From a virus: a stretch of DNA of 64,000 bases. Each line of letters opens with the position of its first letter. The stretch's first letter is position 1. Positions 7,249 to 14,938 of the stretch are shown here, in pieces. Location of the stretch: positions 62,001 through 126,000 of the IMG/VR virus record IMGVR_UViG_3300044729_003129, one strand, 5' to 3'. A program made the position numbers and the translations under genes. The notes below the pieces were generated by a model. That model was not told the origin of the DNA and ran no database searches. It saw only the letters and a program-made list of their open reading frames with translations.

Positions 7249-7683
7249 TTAACAAATTTCTTTTAATGTGTTTTTAATTTCTTGTACTCCCCATTGATTT
7301 GCACTGTGTATATAAACGTGGGGAATATGAGGTGGTTGTAGTTCTTTATACTTTTGTACAAAATATTCTGCACAGTGTTTTCCAGTTTTTACTTTTAAAT
7401 TACCATACTCAATAACTCCAGTGCTTTCAGTTACTTTATAATAGTGACGTATATGTTCTTCATCCAGATCATGATCAAAACTTACTGCATTAGGAATACC
7501 CTTTTCTTCGATTGTTTGTACAAAATCTTCATAGGTACGAACAACAACCCAGTTGTCGTTAGGCACACCAGACATATTTTCTAAACTATGCGACGTTATA
7601 ACGATGCTATTACCATCGCGCTTAGGATGGATATATGCATGCTCTGGTTTGCGCATGTCATCTAGAAAAAGGTTATAGCTCAT
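7249..7683 (-). CDS. Cyclic-phosphate processing receiver-like domain protein
   Basis: A 144-residue protein starting YNLFLDDMRKPE, with WVVVRTYEDFVQTIEEKG, SFDHDLDEEH, TGKHCAEYF and a C-terminal HVYIHSANQWGVQEI. These segments match the cREC family, receiver-like (CheY-fold) domains found in RNA-repair and phage gene neighbourhoods and proposed to handle cyclic phosphates. The DD, DHD and HSAN residues would form the active site. The enzymatic role is a prediction for the family. Adjacent to thioredoxin (ATGA overlap) and the HAD-like gene. Confidence 0.8.
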   Translation of the reverse strand: MSYNLFLDDMRKPEHAYIHPKRDGNSIVITSHSLENMSGVPNDNWVVVRTYEDFVQTIEEKGIPNAVSFDHDLDEEHIRHYYKVTESTGVIEYGNLKVKTGKHCAEYFVQKYKELQPPHIPHVYIHSANQWGVQEIKNTLKEIC

Positions 7684-7919
7684 TGATCTTGCTTAATGCG
7701 TTTAATAATATCTTCAGTGCCTTGAACTGTTTCTACAACAGTTTTGCCATCAATGACTAACAAGCGAGGCACAGATTTGATGCCGTGATCTTTAAAGAAA
7801 GAGATATCGGTATCTGCATCTTTTACTTCTATTCTATCACTTAAATTTTCTGATTGCAATCGTGCCTTAACTACTTGACACGGACCGCACCAACTTGCAC
7901 TTGCTAAGATTAGTTTCAT
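7680..7919 (-). CDS. Thioredoxin-like protein
   Basis: A 79-residue thioredoxin/glutaredoxin-fold protein: the redox motif WCGPC is at residues 10-14, followed by a helix (QVVKARLQ), and the cis-Pro motif SVPRLLVID lies near residue 49. It is shorter than host thioredoxin (about 105) and close to T4 NrdC (87). The expected role is electron donation to ribonucleotide reductase or other disulfide exchange in the infected cell; no nrd gene is in this window. Stop/start overlap with the cREC-like gene. Confidence 0.9.
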   Translation of the reverse strand: MKLILASASWCGPCQVVKARLQSENLSDRIEVKDADTDISFFKDHGIKSVPRLLVIDGKTVVETVQGTEDIIKRIKQDQ

Positions 7920-7922
7920 ATT

Positions 7923-8132
7923 TTATCTATTGTTTCTAAAGTGTGTTCTAAATTCAGAATAGCTGACTGGTGTATGATATTCTTCTCCTTCAGCATCAAT
8001 GATAATGCCTTCATCAAGATACCATTTGTAGAGAGATTTTTTCTTAAATGCAGCATCAAAGTTTTCTCGACCTTGAGCTGAAAGCACTCGTGAAGCAATT
8101 GAGTCTCCAGTAATATCATTTGTTGCTGCCAT
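7923..8132 (-). CDS. Conserved small phage protein (NDITGD)
   Basis: A 69-residue protein beginning AATNDITGDSIASRV and containing GRENFDAAFKKKSLYKWYLDE. The NDITGD start followed by NFD/YD and a KK motif recurs in small uncharacterised proteins of T4-like phages. The frame at 7916-8119 overlapping it lacks this conservation. Function unknown. Confidence 0.75.
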   Translation of the reverse strand: MAATNDITGDSIASRVLSAQGRENFDAAFKKKSLYKWYLDEGIIIDAEGEEYHTPVSYSEFRTHFRNNR

Positions 8133-8134
8133 AG

Positions 8135-8338
8135 TTATTCAAAGATTTCTCTTCTTACCATCGCAGAATAGTCATCTTCAGTTGCGCAGTTGAAGACATA
8201 GTCATAGAGCCAGTCATTATCTAGATCTACCTCTTCGATGAGTTTGCTATAGATGATAGCTTCTGCATCTTGAAGTTGCTTGATTGCTGCTCTAGCAGTC
8301 TCAACTTTTTCTTGTTGTGTTTGGTTTAACTTCTTCAT
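8135..8338 (-). CDS. Hypothetical small helical protein
   Basis: A 67-residue helical acidic protein (QEKVETARAAIKQLQDAEAI, then DLDNDWLYDYVF). Start MKKLNQ at 8338 is preferred; the frame is open to 8371. It overlaps the next gene by at least 38 bases, unusual but not rare here. Not recognised. Confidence 0.6.
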   Translation of the reverse strand: MKKLNQTQQEKVETARAAIKQLQDAEAIIYSKLIEEVDLDNDWLYDYVFNCATEDDYSAMVRREIFE

Positions 8339-8462
8339 AACGTTCTTTTGCTCTGTTGTATGCGAGTGCAAGGTTTAGTTGACGAATGATAGATTCACTA
8401 CATTCAAAAACCTTGCCACGAAACTTATACCATTTACTTTCATTGTTCGTACCATTTATCAT
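8301..8462 (-). CDS. Hypothetical 53-residue protein
   Basis: A short basic protein (KWYKFRGKVFECSESIIRQLNLALAYNRA). I take Met 8462 as the start; an upstream ATG at 8531 would overlap the neighbour by more than 90 bases. Overlaps at both ends make this less certain than its neighbours. Function unknown. Confidence 0.5.
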   Translation of the reverse strand: MINGTNNESKWYKFRGKVFECSESIIRQLNLALAYNRAKERYEEVKPNTTRKS

Positions 8463-9159
8463 GTTTTTCTCTATATTCTTTAATAAAAATTCTAATGTTA
8501 GACAACGCATTTGATATGTCTTGCTCATCAAATATTGCGGTTGCTAGTTTGGTTTCACGTTCAATATTATCTATAAGCTGCTGTTCAGCACTAGGATATT
8601 TTTTACGATTCTCTTTAAAAGTTATTTCCCACTTTTCGCGATCTGCGGCCCATTCCTTTTGTCTGGCAGCATACTCTTCATCAGTATATTTTTTAGGCTC
8701 TCTATGCTCTACAAGCGTGATATCTTCAACGAGCTTTCCATTTTTAAACAATGCACAATATTCAATCCAACCAGATTCAAAGCGTCTCCAATCATCACTG
8801 TCATAATCCAACTCGGGAGATTTATATTCTGCATGATTATAGCTTTCATAAAAGTTGATAGCTCCTGTATATGGCTCTTTCTCATACCACTCCGCTTCGA
8901 CTACAAAGTGACCCATTGCGGCTATCTTTTCACTAAACGACGCGTCTTCAGCAACCTCTTCACCCTTTTCCCAACGACCTTCAACCTGCTTAAACCATAA
9001 TTGGCCATGCCCATCAATCCTATAGGTTGACATTGCTTGATTTGGTGTGTCTTTCGTTTGAAAGGCAATATCACTTACTTTATCTCCCCAATGAGAGATA
9101 ATCGCGTCTGGCAACTCTGGTAGAGTTGTTCCTACTCTTACATAATCGAACATTCCCAT
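8440..9159 (-). CDS. Conserved phage protein (MGMFDYV)
   Basis: A 239-residue protein. MGMFDYVRVG, then FQTKDTPNQAMSTYRIDGHGQLW, is the N-terminal signature of a frequent phage protein family of unknown function, rich in beta strands. The second half is a long charged helix (EEYAARQKEWAADREKWEI, EQQLIDNIERETKLA) that could be a coiled coil. The start at MGMFDY is fixed by the family. Five bases downstream of the stop of a small membrane-protein gene. Confidence 0.8.
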   Translation of the reverse strand: MGMFDYVRVGTTLPELPDAIISHWGDKVSDIAFQTKDTPNQAMSTYRIDGHGQLWFKQVEGRWEKGEEVAEDASFSEKIAAMGHFVVEAEWYEKEPYTGAINFYESYNHAEYKSPELDYDSDDWRRFESGWIEYCALFKNGKLVEDITLVEHREPKKYTDEEYAARQKEWAADREKWEITFKENRKKYPSAEQQLIDNIERETKLATAIFDEQDISNALSNIRIFIKEYREKHDKWYEQ

Positions 9160-9164
9160 AATTT

Positions 9165-9329
9165 TTATTTTGTTAGTGATTGCGCTACAATTAAGCCCAA
9201 GTTAGATACAGCGTACCCTCCCCAGACTACAGCCCACGCATAGTTTTGTTTATATGCATGAGCAATGCATACCATGGCATAGAGCCCGAATGCAATAAAT
9301 ACTACAACGTTTTCAAAATTTACTTGCAT
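9165..9329 (-). CDS. Small two-segment membrane protein
   Basis: A 54-residue frame, mostly hydrophobic: VVVFIAFGLYAMVCIAHAY and WAVVWGGYAVSNLGLIVAQ would make two membrane helices with a short loop. It directly follows an early promoter whose -10 box is 5 bases from the ATG, which argues strongly that it is expressed. Not recognised. Confidence 0.7.
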   Translation of the reverse strand: MQVNFENVVVFIAFGLYAMVCIAHAYKQNYAWAVVWGGYAVSNLGLIVAQSLTK

Positions 9330-9334
9330 AGTGT

Positions 9335-9363
9335 ATTATATATTATCTATAAGGGGTTGTACA
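9335..9363 (-). promoter_or_regulatory. Early promoter (TGTACA-N17-TATAAT)
   Basis: Minus strand GTGTACA (hexamer 9363-9358) preceded by an A-tract, 17-base spacer, TATAAT (9340-9335), then 5 bases to ATG 9329. The predicted transcript has essentially no leader. Confidence 0.85.
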
Positions 9364-9370
9364 CACTTTT

Positions 9371-9658
9371 TTACATCTTTTTCCAGCCGACCGGCAAGCA
9401 AATATACACTACATCATCAACAGCTACTACATCTCCGCTGGCAAGAATTTCCTGATTGTTGGCGAGATATTCTTCCTGAATCGCAAGTTCGTCATCTTGC
9501 AATTCAAAAGTTGCGGAGTTTATTATTTTATATGCTTCTTCTGCTGCATCCTCTCCAGACAATCGTGACTCATACTCGAACACGAGTCGGTTGTAGTTAG
9601 CAAACCGACCCTCGTAGAGGCTTATGCCACGATTCAAAAAGATTTCAACAGCAGCCAT
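9371..9658 (-). CDS. Hypothetical protein
   Basis: A 95-residue acidic protein (EIFLNRGISLYEGRFANYN at the start, ending VYICLPVGWKKM). No domain recognised. It ends just upstream of the early promoter at 9335-9363. Its start overlaps the previous gene by 14 bases. Confidence 0.65.
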   Translation of the reverse strand: MAAVEIFLNRGISLYEGRFANYNRLVFEYESRLSGEDAAEEAYKIINSATFELQDDELAIQEEYLANNQEILASGDVVAVDDVVYICLPVGWKKM

Positions 9659-9848
9659 AAAACTTATTTTTTAACCGAGTAAAAAAATTTAAACGTTTAG
9701 AATTTTTACAACGTATAGAATTAACTCGATGCTGCAATGCATAGAACAATGAATATTCGTCTTCATTGTCGATGAGTCCCAATTCTACTAATTTGTCTGG
9801 TACCGATAACACCAACACTTCTAATTCATATTGAGCACTATTTGTCAT
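9645..9848 (-). CDS. Hypothetical small protein
   Basis: A 67-residue protein with an acidic N-terminal half (LGLIDNEDEYSLFYAL) and a very basic C-terminal half (RCKNSKRLNFFTRLKNKF). ATGA overlap with the upstream 43-residue gene. Not recognised. Confidence 0.6.
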   Translation of the reverse strand: MTNSAQYELEVLVLSVPDKLVELGLIDNEDEYSLFYALQHRVNSIRCKNSKRLNFFTRLKNKFYGCC

Positions 9849-9976
9849 CTAAAAATTTGGTTAAAGTTTTCATACACTGCTTCCTGTTCAAATTCCATAT
9901 CAGCAATTCCTTGTGCATCTGAGGTTGTAAGACCTTCATCTTCAAGTTCTTGAACTCTTTTTTCGTATGTTGACAT
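9845..9976 (-). CDS. Short acidic protein, 43 residues
   Basis: A 43-residue acidic frame (STYEKRVQELEDEGLTTSDAQ) that looks like a helix-turn-helix-sized UBA-like bundle by composition only. It is linked to the next gene by an ATGA overlap at 9845-9848, which supports translation. Function unknown. Confidence 0.6.
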   Translation of the reverse strand: MSTYEKRVQELEDEGLTTSDAQGIADMEFEQEAVYENFNQIFR

Positions 9977-9984
9977 ATCGCTTT

Positions 9985-10104
9985 TTACTTATTTTTCGAT
10001 GATCGCATCAGATATGCAGTGACTGCTGCTCCAACGAGCCAACCTGCAGCAACCCAACTTACAAAGATAAATCCGTTTTGAATATATTCAACTGTAAAAA
10101 TCAT
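9985..10104 (-). CDS. Single-pass membrane peptide, 39 residues
   Basis: A 39-residue frame with one membrane segment (FIFVSWVAAGWLVGAAVTAYLM) and a basic tail (RSSKNK). Its ATG overlaps the upstream stop as ATGA. Such single-pass small peptides are frequent in early regions of large phages; the role is unknown. Confidence 0.6.
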   Translation of the reverse strand: MIFTVEYIQNGFIFVSWVAAGWLVGAAVTAYLMRSSKNK

Positions 10105-10253
10105 GGTAGTTGTTGCATCTGTTTACGTTGTGCTTCTGTGACGCGTCTTGAAAGATGAACGCTGTCATCAAGGGCAAAGATCGACCAACCATAGAGTGGT
10201 CTCGTATTCTTGCGCTTAGACTTATTGCCGAATAGTTTGGTTAGCAGTGTCAT
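10101..10253 (-). CDS. Short basic protein, 50 residues
   Basis: A 50-residue basic protein (LLTKLFGNKSKRKNTRPLYGW, ending TEAQRKQMQQLP). Linked to the following membrane peptide by ATGA overlap. Not recognised. Confidence 0.6.
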   Translation of the reverse strand: MTLLTKLFGNKSKRKNTRPLYGWSIFALDDSVHLSRRVTEAQRKQMQQLP

Positions 10254-10265
10254 TGTTTGGTGTTT

Positions 10266-10436
10266 CTATTTTGCTGGTTTAATTGAGACTAGATAGTTTC
10301 CAATTGGCAACATTTGGGTGGTCGTCTCGACTAGTGAATCTAAACTAAGACCTTCACAATTTTCTTGCATCCAGGGAAGCCATAGTGTTTGACGTTCTTT
10401 AACGTCATGCAGTGTTTCAGTTTTGATCTTGTACAT
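10266..10436 (-). CDS. Hypothetical 56-residue protein
   Basis: A small protein (MYKIKTETLHDVKERQTLWL, ending NYLVSIKPAK). I start it at 10436, two bases after the upstream stop; the longer frame from 10460 would overlap that gene. Not recognised. Confidence 0.55.
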   Translation of the reverse strand: MYKIKTETLHDVKERQTLWLPWMQENCEGLSLDSLVETTTQMLPIGNYLVSIKPAK

Positions 10437-10438
10437 AT

Positions 10439-10585
10439 TCAATGAGATTTGAGTCTGCACGCAAGCTTAGAACTTGCCTTTTTTCTGTCTGTAAAGAATT
10501 TTGTTGGAGGAGCAATCTTATGACGAGTCAGCGCTCTCAGAGCAATGGGTGAATAGTCAAAAGTTTTTGCTTTGATCTTTTTCAT
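10439..10585 (-). CDS. Hypothetical basic 48-residue protein
   Basis: A strongly basic small protein (MKKIKAKTFDYSPIALRAL, then TKFFTDRKKASSKLACRLK). The start overlaps the upstream stop as TAATG, a coupling arrangement. Could bind nucleic acid by charge; no family recognised. Confidence 0.55.
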   Translation of the reverse strand: MKKIKAKTFDYSPIALRALTRHKIAPPTKFFTDRKKASSKLACRLKSH

Positions 10586-10788
10586 TAGAGACTAATTGGA
10601 TTGAACGTAGAAGCTTTACGCACTCGAGCAAATTCGTCTTGAACGAGATTATCATAGTCACTTGAAACTTTAGTACTATCTTCAACTTCAAAGGACTTGA
10701 TCAATTTACGGTCAGCAGCATGACGCTGAGCGATGCTAGCGATGAGTGACTTACGGGCTTCGAGTTGTATTTTGGTTTGTGGTGTCAT
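10585..10788 (-). CDS. Hypothetical 67-residue protein, operon head
   Basis: A helical protein starting MTPQTKIQLEARKSLIASIA. The open frame extends to 10899, but the extension passes through the early promoter at 10807-10835, so 10788 is the likely start. It heads an early transcript of about eight very small genes running to 9371. Function unknown. Confidence 0.6.
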   Translation of the reverse strand: MTPQTKIQLEARKSLIASIAQRHAADRKLIKSFEVEDSTKVSSDYDNLVQDEFARVRKASTFNPISL

Positions 10789-10806
10789 ATTGTTGCTTAC
10801 ATGGTT

Positions 10807-10835
10807 ATTATAGCATAAAACCCACAGAAAGTACA
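10807..10835 (-). promoter_or_regulatory. Early promoter (TGTACT-N17-TATAAT)
   Basis: Minus strand TGTACT (10835-10830) after an A-tract, spacer 17, TATAAT (10812-10807). The ATG at 10788 is 18 bases beyond the -10 box, so this one leaves a leader of roughly 12 bases. Confidence 0.8.
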
Positions 10836-10902
10836 CAACTTTTTTCATAAAAGTGAAAAAAGGTCCCGGACAGTGTCCCCGTATAGAGAAACCGATCATC
10901 TA

Positions 10903-10975
10903 GAGGCCTCCCGGAGGTCAAAAATGTGAGAATTTACAATGTTTGGGAGGCAAATTCTATGGCCCGGGAGGCCTC
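10903..10975 (-). repeat. GC-rich nested inverted repeat at the end of the primase gene
   Basis: GAGGCCTCCCGG at 10903-10914 is matched by its exact complement CCGGGAGGCCTC at 10964-10975, twelve pairs around a 49-base interior. Inside it lies a second inverted repeat (AGAATTT / AAATTCT). The outer arms also hold short local palindromes (GGAGGCCTCC, CCTCCCGGAGG). One arm is within the last codons of the primase-like gene. The GC content is far above that of the surroundings. Downstream on the minus strand GGACACTGTCC and a run of six T follow, so the whole may end transcription; a replication-origin or processing role is also possible. Confidence 0.7.
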
Positions 10976-11875
10976 CAGTTCCATTGGACGGGATTTGTAC
11001 CATCCTCCAGTCTCGAGATCTATTTCTTTGCAAAGGGTTGCAACTTCAACTGGGGTAATAGGATAGCCTCGCTTCATTGCATTAGAAGAGATGTTGATCA
11101 TTATTTTGTACATTTGTGTGTACCACCCAGAATGTTGGATGTTGCGATAATCAGACACCATATTTTTATTTACGAAAGGACAGTCATGATATGACTTCCA
11201 TGTATATGAAGTATTTGTAAGCGATTCACGCCGGTGTTCTATGACTTTTAAACGTATGTGTTCTGGTAGTTTATCAAAAAATGTCGCCGCAGTCTCTTTA
11301 GCAACATAAGGATGTTTTTCCATCAATGCATATGGATCCAACAATGGAGCGTCATGGTGTGAGAATATAAAGCAGTGACTGTTAGGATAGCGAGCAGGCA
11401 CATAATACATACGAGACAGGTCCTTGGTTTGTGGATCTCCCAATGAGTTGTATTCTGTGTTTAGTGCATACCAAAAATGTTTTATGTTTTCTGCTGGCAC
11501 TTCGCATGTGAGTGGAAATACAACTCGAAACTTTGGCTTTTCAGGCGTACTGCTTGCAGAAGAATAACAGATGAAACGTGCGTTTTTAAACCCAACTATA
11601 GCATCTTCAAATGAACCACTATAGTCATCAACATCAAGTGCAGCCCACCCGCCCCATGAAATTACATTCACATTTTTGCGCGTTTCATTTTCAACAAAGC
11701 GAGCAGGACTTATAAGTGGAGAGCCTGTACGAAACTCTCCCTTTTTAGGTTTATACCCTGGTTGTTCACTAAGTTTATACAACAACTTTTCAAAGGCATC
11801 GACACTATCAAACGTCATTCGACGATGTGTCTTGTTGTCAAAGATAGAAGTGAATATCGTAAGACTGTATTGCAT
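10934..11875 (-). CDS. Archaeo-eukaryotic-type primase / PrimPol-like replication protein
   Basis: A 313-residue protein. Residues about 75-185 hold WAALDVDDYSG (acidic pair), CYSSASSTPEKPKFRVVFPL and DPQTKDLSRMYYVPARYP. Acidic DxD, the Ser/Thr-rich KxR strand and the late acidic-Arg motif are arranged as in the archaeo-eukaryotic primase superfamily used by plasmid and viral RepA/PrimPol proteins. The C-terminal third (RGYPITPVEVATLCKEIDLE) resembles a PriCT-like helical tail. Position next to DNA polymerase fits priming. A conventional T4 gp61 primase is not in the window. Catalytic activity is inferred from motifs only. Its promoter is at 11885-11913. Confidence 0.65.
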   Translation of the reverse strand: MQYSLTIFTSIFDNKTHRRMTFDSVDAFEKLLYKLSEQPGYKPKKGEFRTGSPLISPARFVENETRKNVNVISWGGWAALDVDDYSGSFEDAIVGFKNARFICYSSASSTPEKPKFRVVFPLTCEVPAENIKHFWYALNTEYNSLGDPQTKDLSRMYYVPARYPNSHCFIFSHHDAPLLDPYALMEKHPYVAKETAATFFDKLPEHIRLKVIEHRRESLTNTSYTWKSYHDCPFVNKNMVSDYRNIQHSGWYTQMYKIMINISSNAMKRGYPITPVEVATLCKEIDLETGGWYKSRPMELEASRAIEFASQTL

Positions 11876-11884
11876 TCGAAGACT

Positions 11885-11913
11885 ATTCTAATCTATTCTA
11901 AATAGAATGTAAA
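11885..11913 (-). promoter_or_regulatory. Early promoter (TTTACA-N17-TAGAAT)
   Basis: Minus strand TTTACA (11913-11908), spacer 17, TAGAAT (11890-11885), then 9 bases to ATG 11875. Predicted leader about 3 bases. Confidence 0.8.
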
Positions 11914-11918
11914 TGATT

Positions 11919-12347
11919 TTATAAACTACTTAATTTGCCATGATTGCCTGCATGAGATGGTGGTTTCCAATCGTATCCATGTGTTTCCATTGTCGGTTTT
12001 ATTAAATCTGGCAAGTTTAAAGGATTTGGTCGAGATTCTTTTACTCCAACCTCTTTGTTCATATTTGCTGTATGCACCGCACTCCATGCTGTATAGGCAT
12101 TAACTCCAAATGCGTCTAATGTGCCTATTGCAACGACACACAGATCAATTAGTCCGTCAACAACTTCTTCGGCGTCTATTTGTTCACTGGTTGCTGCAGT
12201 CTTAGTTTCATTAAGCTCTTCTTCAAGAAAACTCAAACGAAACTGTAGAAACTGTCTAAGTTTTTCCGCGTCAAAGTTTTCAATTGCCTTATGCACTCCA
12301 TACTTTGCATGCATATCATATATGTCTTTTACCCAATTTGTACTCAT
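11919..12347 (-). CDS. MazG-like nucleotide pyrophosphohydrolase
   Basis: A 142-residue all-helical protein with FRLSFLEEELNET (EExxE-type metal motif, about residues 37-49) and EEVVDGLIDLCVVAIGTLDAFGV (ExxD motif, about 60-82), then WSAVHTANMNK. This is the MazG/phosphoribosyl-ATP pyrophosphatase fold, which hydrolyses nucleoside triphosphates to monophosphates plus pyrophosphate. Phage copies are proposed to adjust nucleotide pools or lower (p)ppGpp. It lies immediately after DNA polymerase (21-base gap) and is probably cotranscribed. Confidence 0.8.
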   Translation of the reverse strand: MSTNWVKDIYDMHAKYGVHKAIENFDAEKLRQFLQFRLSFLEEELNETKTAATSEQIDAEEVVDGLIDLCVVAIGTLDAFGVNAYTAWSAVHTANMNKEVGVKESRPNPLNLPDLIKPTMETHGYDWKPPSHAGNHGKLSSL

Positions 12348-12368
12348 AATGTATTGTATATATTTGTT

Positions 12369-14930
12369 TCAATTAAAAAAATCTTCAAGACTTGCAACTG
12401 GAATTGCTTTCCAATGAACTGCATCAAGCACCAGTTGTAGCGGATCAGAAAATGTTTTTTCAAAAAGCAAGTCACGATCGATCCAACGATCCAATTCAAA
12501 CTCGGGAGGCAGAGTGTCTAGAAAGCCTATTACGTTTTCACCAGTAGGATTGCCTTTTTTAAGATAGACGTATTTCATCTTGTCACCGCCTTTGATGAGA
12601 TGATACTTTTGTGTTAACAGCTTTTCTTTTAGCAACGAGTTGTACATAATCGCAGCACGACTATTAATGGGAGTGCCGCTCTTGTACGGAATCTTAGAGC
12701 CGTTCGCACTGACTCGTTGACTCCATTTAGCGATGTCAGACACACCACGAGGAAACGCAATCTTTTCAACTGCTTCATAATCAAACTCTTCTCTGAATCG
12801 AGCCACTTCATGTTGTATGTCAGATTCATTTTTAGTTACAAGAGTTTTAAATATCTTTTTGAAAGCTTCACGACAGATTTTAGGAGTACTGCTCTTGATA
12901 GCTTCGATGCCTTTCATAACAATCTTTGGCTCTGCATATTCAACACCTTCACTGCTAAGAACATTTAGCAGATAGCGTTTCTTAGCTGTAAAGATAGCGA
13001 CACTGCTAATCTTTTCAACCTTCATAACCATTCGATTTTTATAGGCGTTTGTCTTGATTGCTAGAGAATCGTATGCTGCACGAATTACAGGTTCAAGAGC
13101 TTCTTTTCCAAACTTTACAAGAAACGCATGAGGATCTTTGGGTGAACATTGCTTTATGACATCTGAAAGGTTGATGTAGATAGAGTCTGTATCAGAAGCT
13201 GTCACACGATCTTTAGGCTTAACATCTTTTAATGCCTTAGACAGATATTCATTTACTGCACGCTCTGCAGTATGAATAGCGAGTTGACCTGCTAGCGTGA
13301 TGCCTTCAGCTACGTCGATACTAAAATATCTCATATATGGATTTGCGATAGCACCATAGAGACTGTTTAGCAGAATCTTGAGACACATCTGACGATTGTT
13401 TGCAAGATCAATTTTGATTTGAAGATCACGATATTGTTTGCTGTTTTTATCAACAAGCTCTGCTTGCTTTTCATAGTCAAGCATGCTCTTTTTTACATCA
13501 ACACGCTGACCATAGAGTTCTTCGATAATTTCAGGAACGATGCCCTGCTTGTCTCGTCTGAATGCTGCTCCGTTTGCTGCAATAGCAAGATTGTCTTCAG
13601 GAGCCCATTCACGATCGCTGTGTAGTATCTTTTCTACTCCGTCGTGTTGCAACTCTGCAACCTTCATGTGCGGCACAATAGTCTCTGGACTCATGTTGTA
13701 TTGTACGATGAGATTTGGATAGAGACTGTTAAGGTCAAAACTCATAACCCATTCGTGACGACCGACATGAGGATCTTTAACAAATCCTCCAGCATAGTCA
13801 GTCTTAAACGAACGAGAGTTCGGAGGAATTGCTATCTTACGACTCGCTAGCTTTCTAAAGATGATGCTGTCCCAGATTGCAACCGTTCCAAGTGTATCGT
13901 TATAGTTTACACCGCCAAAGTATGCAAGTGTAAAGACAAGACTGATTAGACCGAGTTTGGACTCTAGTCTTTCAATAAGTTCAATGTCAACAATGTTATA
14001 GTCAATAAATTTTTGATAGTCACGTTCATAAAGTTCAGTAAGTGTGCCATATTCACTATAATCAATCTTGTTTTGTCCAAGTACAACTTCAGCAATAAAA
14101 TCAAGACGATAAGACTCTTGAGCGCCATAGGTATTTGCTGCAAACTTTTTAAAGAGGTCAAGATAGTCTAATTGCTGAATTCCATATAGGTTGTATAAGA
14201 AATTCTCTTTACCTTTAATCATTACAGACTTTTGTTCAACAAAATTCCATGGCGACATCTTTTTTGCAGAGTCTTGACCAAGTACACGAGAGATGCGATT
14301 GACGAGATATGGAATATCAAACAAACGAATGTTCCAACCGGTAATTACATCTGGTGTGTTTAGTGTGTCTGACCACCAAGATAAAAAATCTGTCAACAAT
14401 TCAGATTCGCTATCAAATTGTTTAAATTGTTTTTTCAAATGAGGAATACTTGACTGCGAAGGGTCATAGTTCTTTAAGCCCCAAATGATATAATAGTCGA
14501 GCCGACTGCTCTTAAGTCCAATTGCTGTTATTTCTTGATCAGCCACCGATGGCTCTGGGAAACCGTTGTCAGACTTACACTCAATGTCAAGAGAAACGAC
14601 ATCAACTTTTTTAGGGTTATACTTAATTTCATTTGGAAATTCTGCCTGAATAAAAGCAGGTATATGACGATCATTTCCATAAATTTTAAAGTTATCAATT
14701 CCTTCATAGCTCTTAATAAACGCACGGCAATCAGACATGCTCTCAAACCGCATTGGTTCAAGAGGCAACCCGTCGAGAGACCGCCACTTTGCATTGCTAT
14801 CCTTACTTTCGAGATACATTACAGGACGAAACCTGTATGTTGTATAAATCTTTTGTCCGTCTTCGTCATATCCCCTGTATAGGAGAGTATTCATCTTTCG
14901 CTCGATGCAAGTATAGAATCCATTAATCAT
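12369..14930 (-). CDS. 43: DNA polymerase, family B (T4 gp43)
   Basis: An 853-residue replicative polymerase (T4 gp43 is 898). The proofreading exonuclease has VVSLDIECK (D115, E117), NIRLFD near residue 200 and YNIVD in motif III. The polymerase domain has motif A DLNSLYPNLI, motif B around KILLNSLYGAIANP, and motif C SDTDSIYIN. It copies the phage genome with the sliding clamp (19967-20641) and clamp loader (17797-19181). The start 14930 matches the T4 N-terminus in position and lies 8 bases after a -10 box. Its promoter shares sequence with the terminator of hsp20. Confidence 0.97.
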   Translation of the reverse strand: MINGFYTCIERKMNTLLYRGYDEDGQKIYTTYRFRPVMYLESKDSNAKWRSLDGLPLEPMRFESMSDCRAFIKSYEGIDNFKIYGNDRHIPAFIQAEFPNEIKYNPKKVDVVSLDIECKSDNGFPEPSVADQEITAIGLKSSRLDYYIIWGLKNYDPSQSSIPHLKKQFKQFDSESELLTDFLSWWSDTLNTPDVITGWNIRLFDIPYLVNRISRVLGQDSAKKMSPWNFVEQKSVMIKGKENFLYNLYGIQQLDYLDLFKKFAANTYGAQESYRLDFIAEVVLGQNKIDYSEYGTLTELYERDYQKFIDYNIVDIELIERLESKLGLISLVFTLAYFGGVNYNDTLGTVAIWDSIIFRKLASRKIAIPPNSRSFKTDYAGGFVKDPHVGRHEWVMSFDLNSLYPNLIVQYNMSPETIVPHMKVAELQHDGVEKILHSDREWAPEDNLAIAANGAAFRRDKQGIVPEIIEELYGQRVDVKKSMLDYEKQAELVDKNSKQYRDLQIKIDLANNRQMCLKILLNSLYGAIANPYMRYFSIDVAEGITLAGQLAIHTAERAVNEYLSKALKDVKPKDRVTASDTDSIYINLSDVIKQCSPKDPHAFLVKFGKEALEPVIRAAYDSLAIKTNAYKNRMVMKVEKISSVAIFTAKKRYLLNVLSSEGVEYAEPKIVMKGIEAIKSSTPKICREAFKKIFKTLVTKNESDIQHEVARFREEFDYEAVEKIAFPRGVSDIAKWSQRVSANGSKIPYKSGTPINSRAAIMYNSLLKEKLLTQKYHLIKGGDKMKYVYLKKGNPTGENVIGFLDTLPPEFELDRWIDRDLLFEKTFSDPLQLVLDAVHWKAIPVASLEDFFN

Positions 14931-14938
14931 GTAAGAGC

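Noticed and set aside
7916-8119. Alternative minus-strand frame of 67 codons
   Set aside because: Overlaps the NDITGD gene almost completely in another frame and lacks its conservation.
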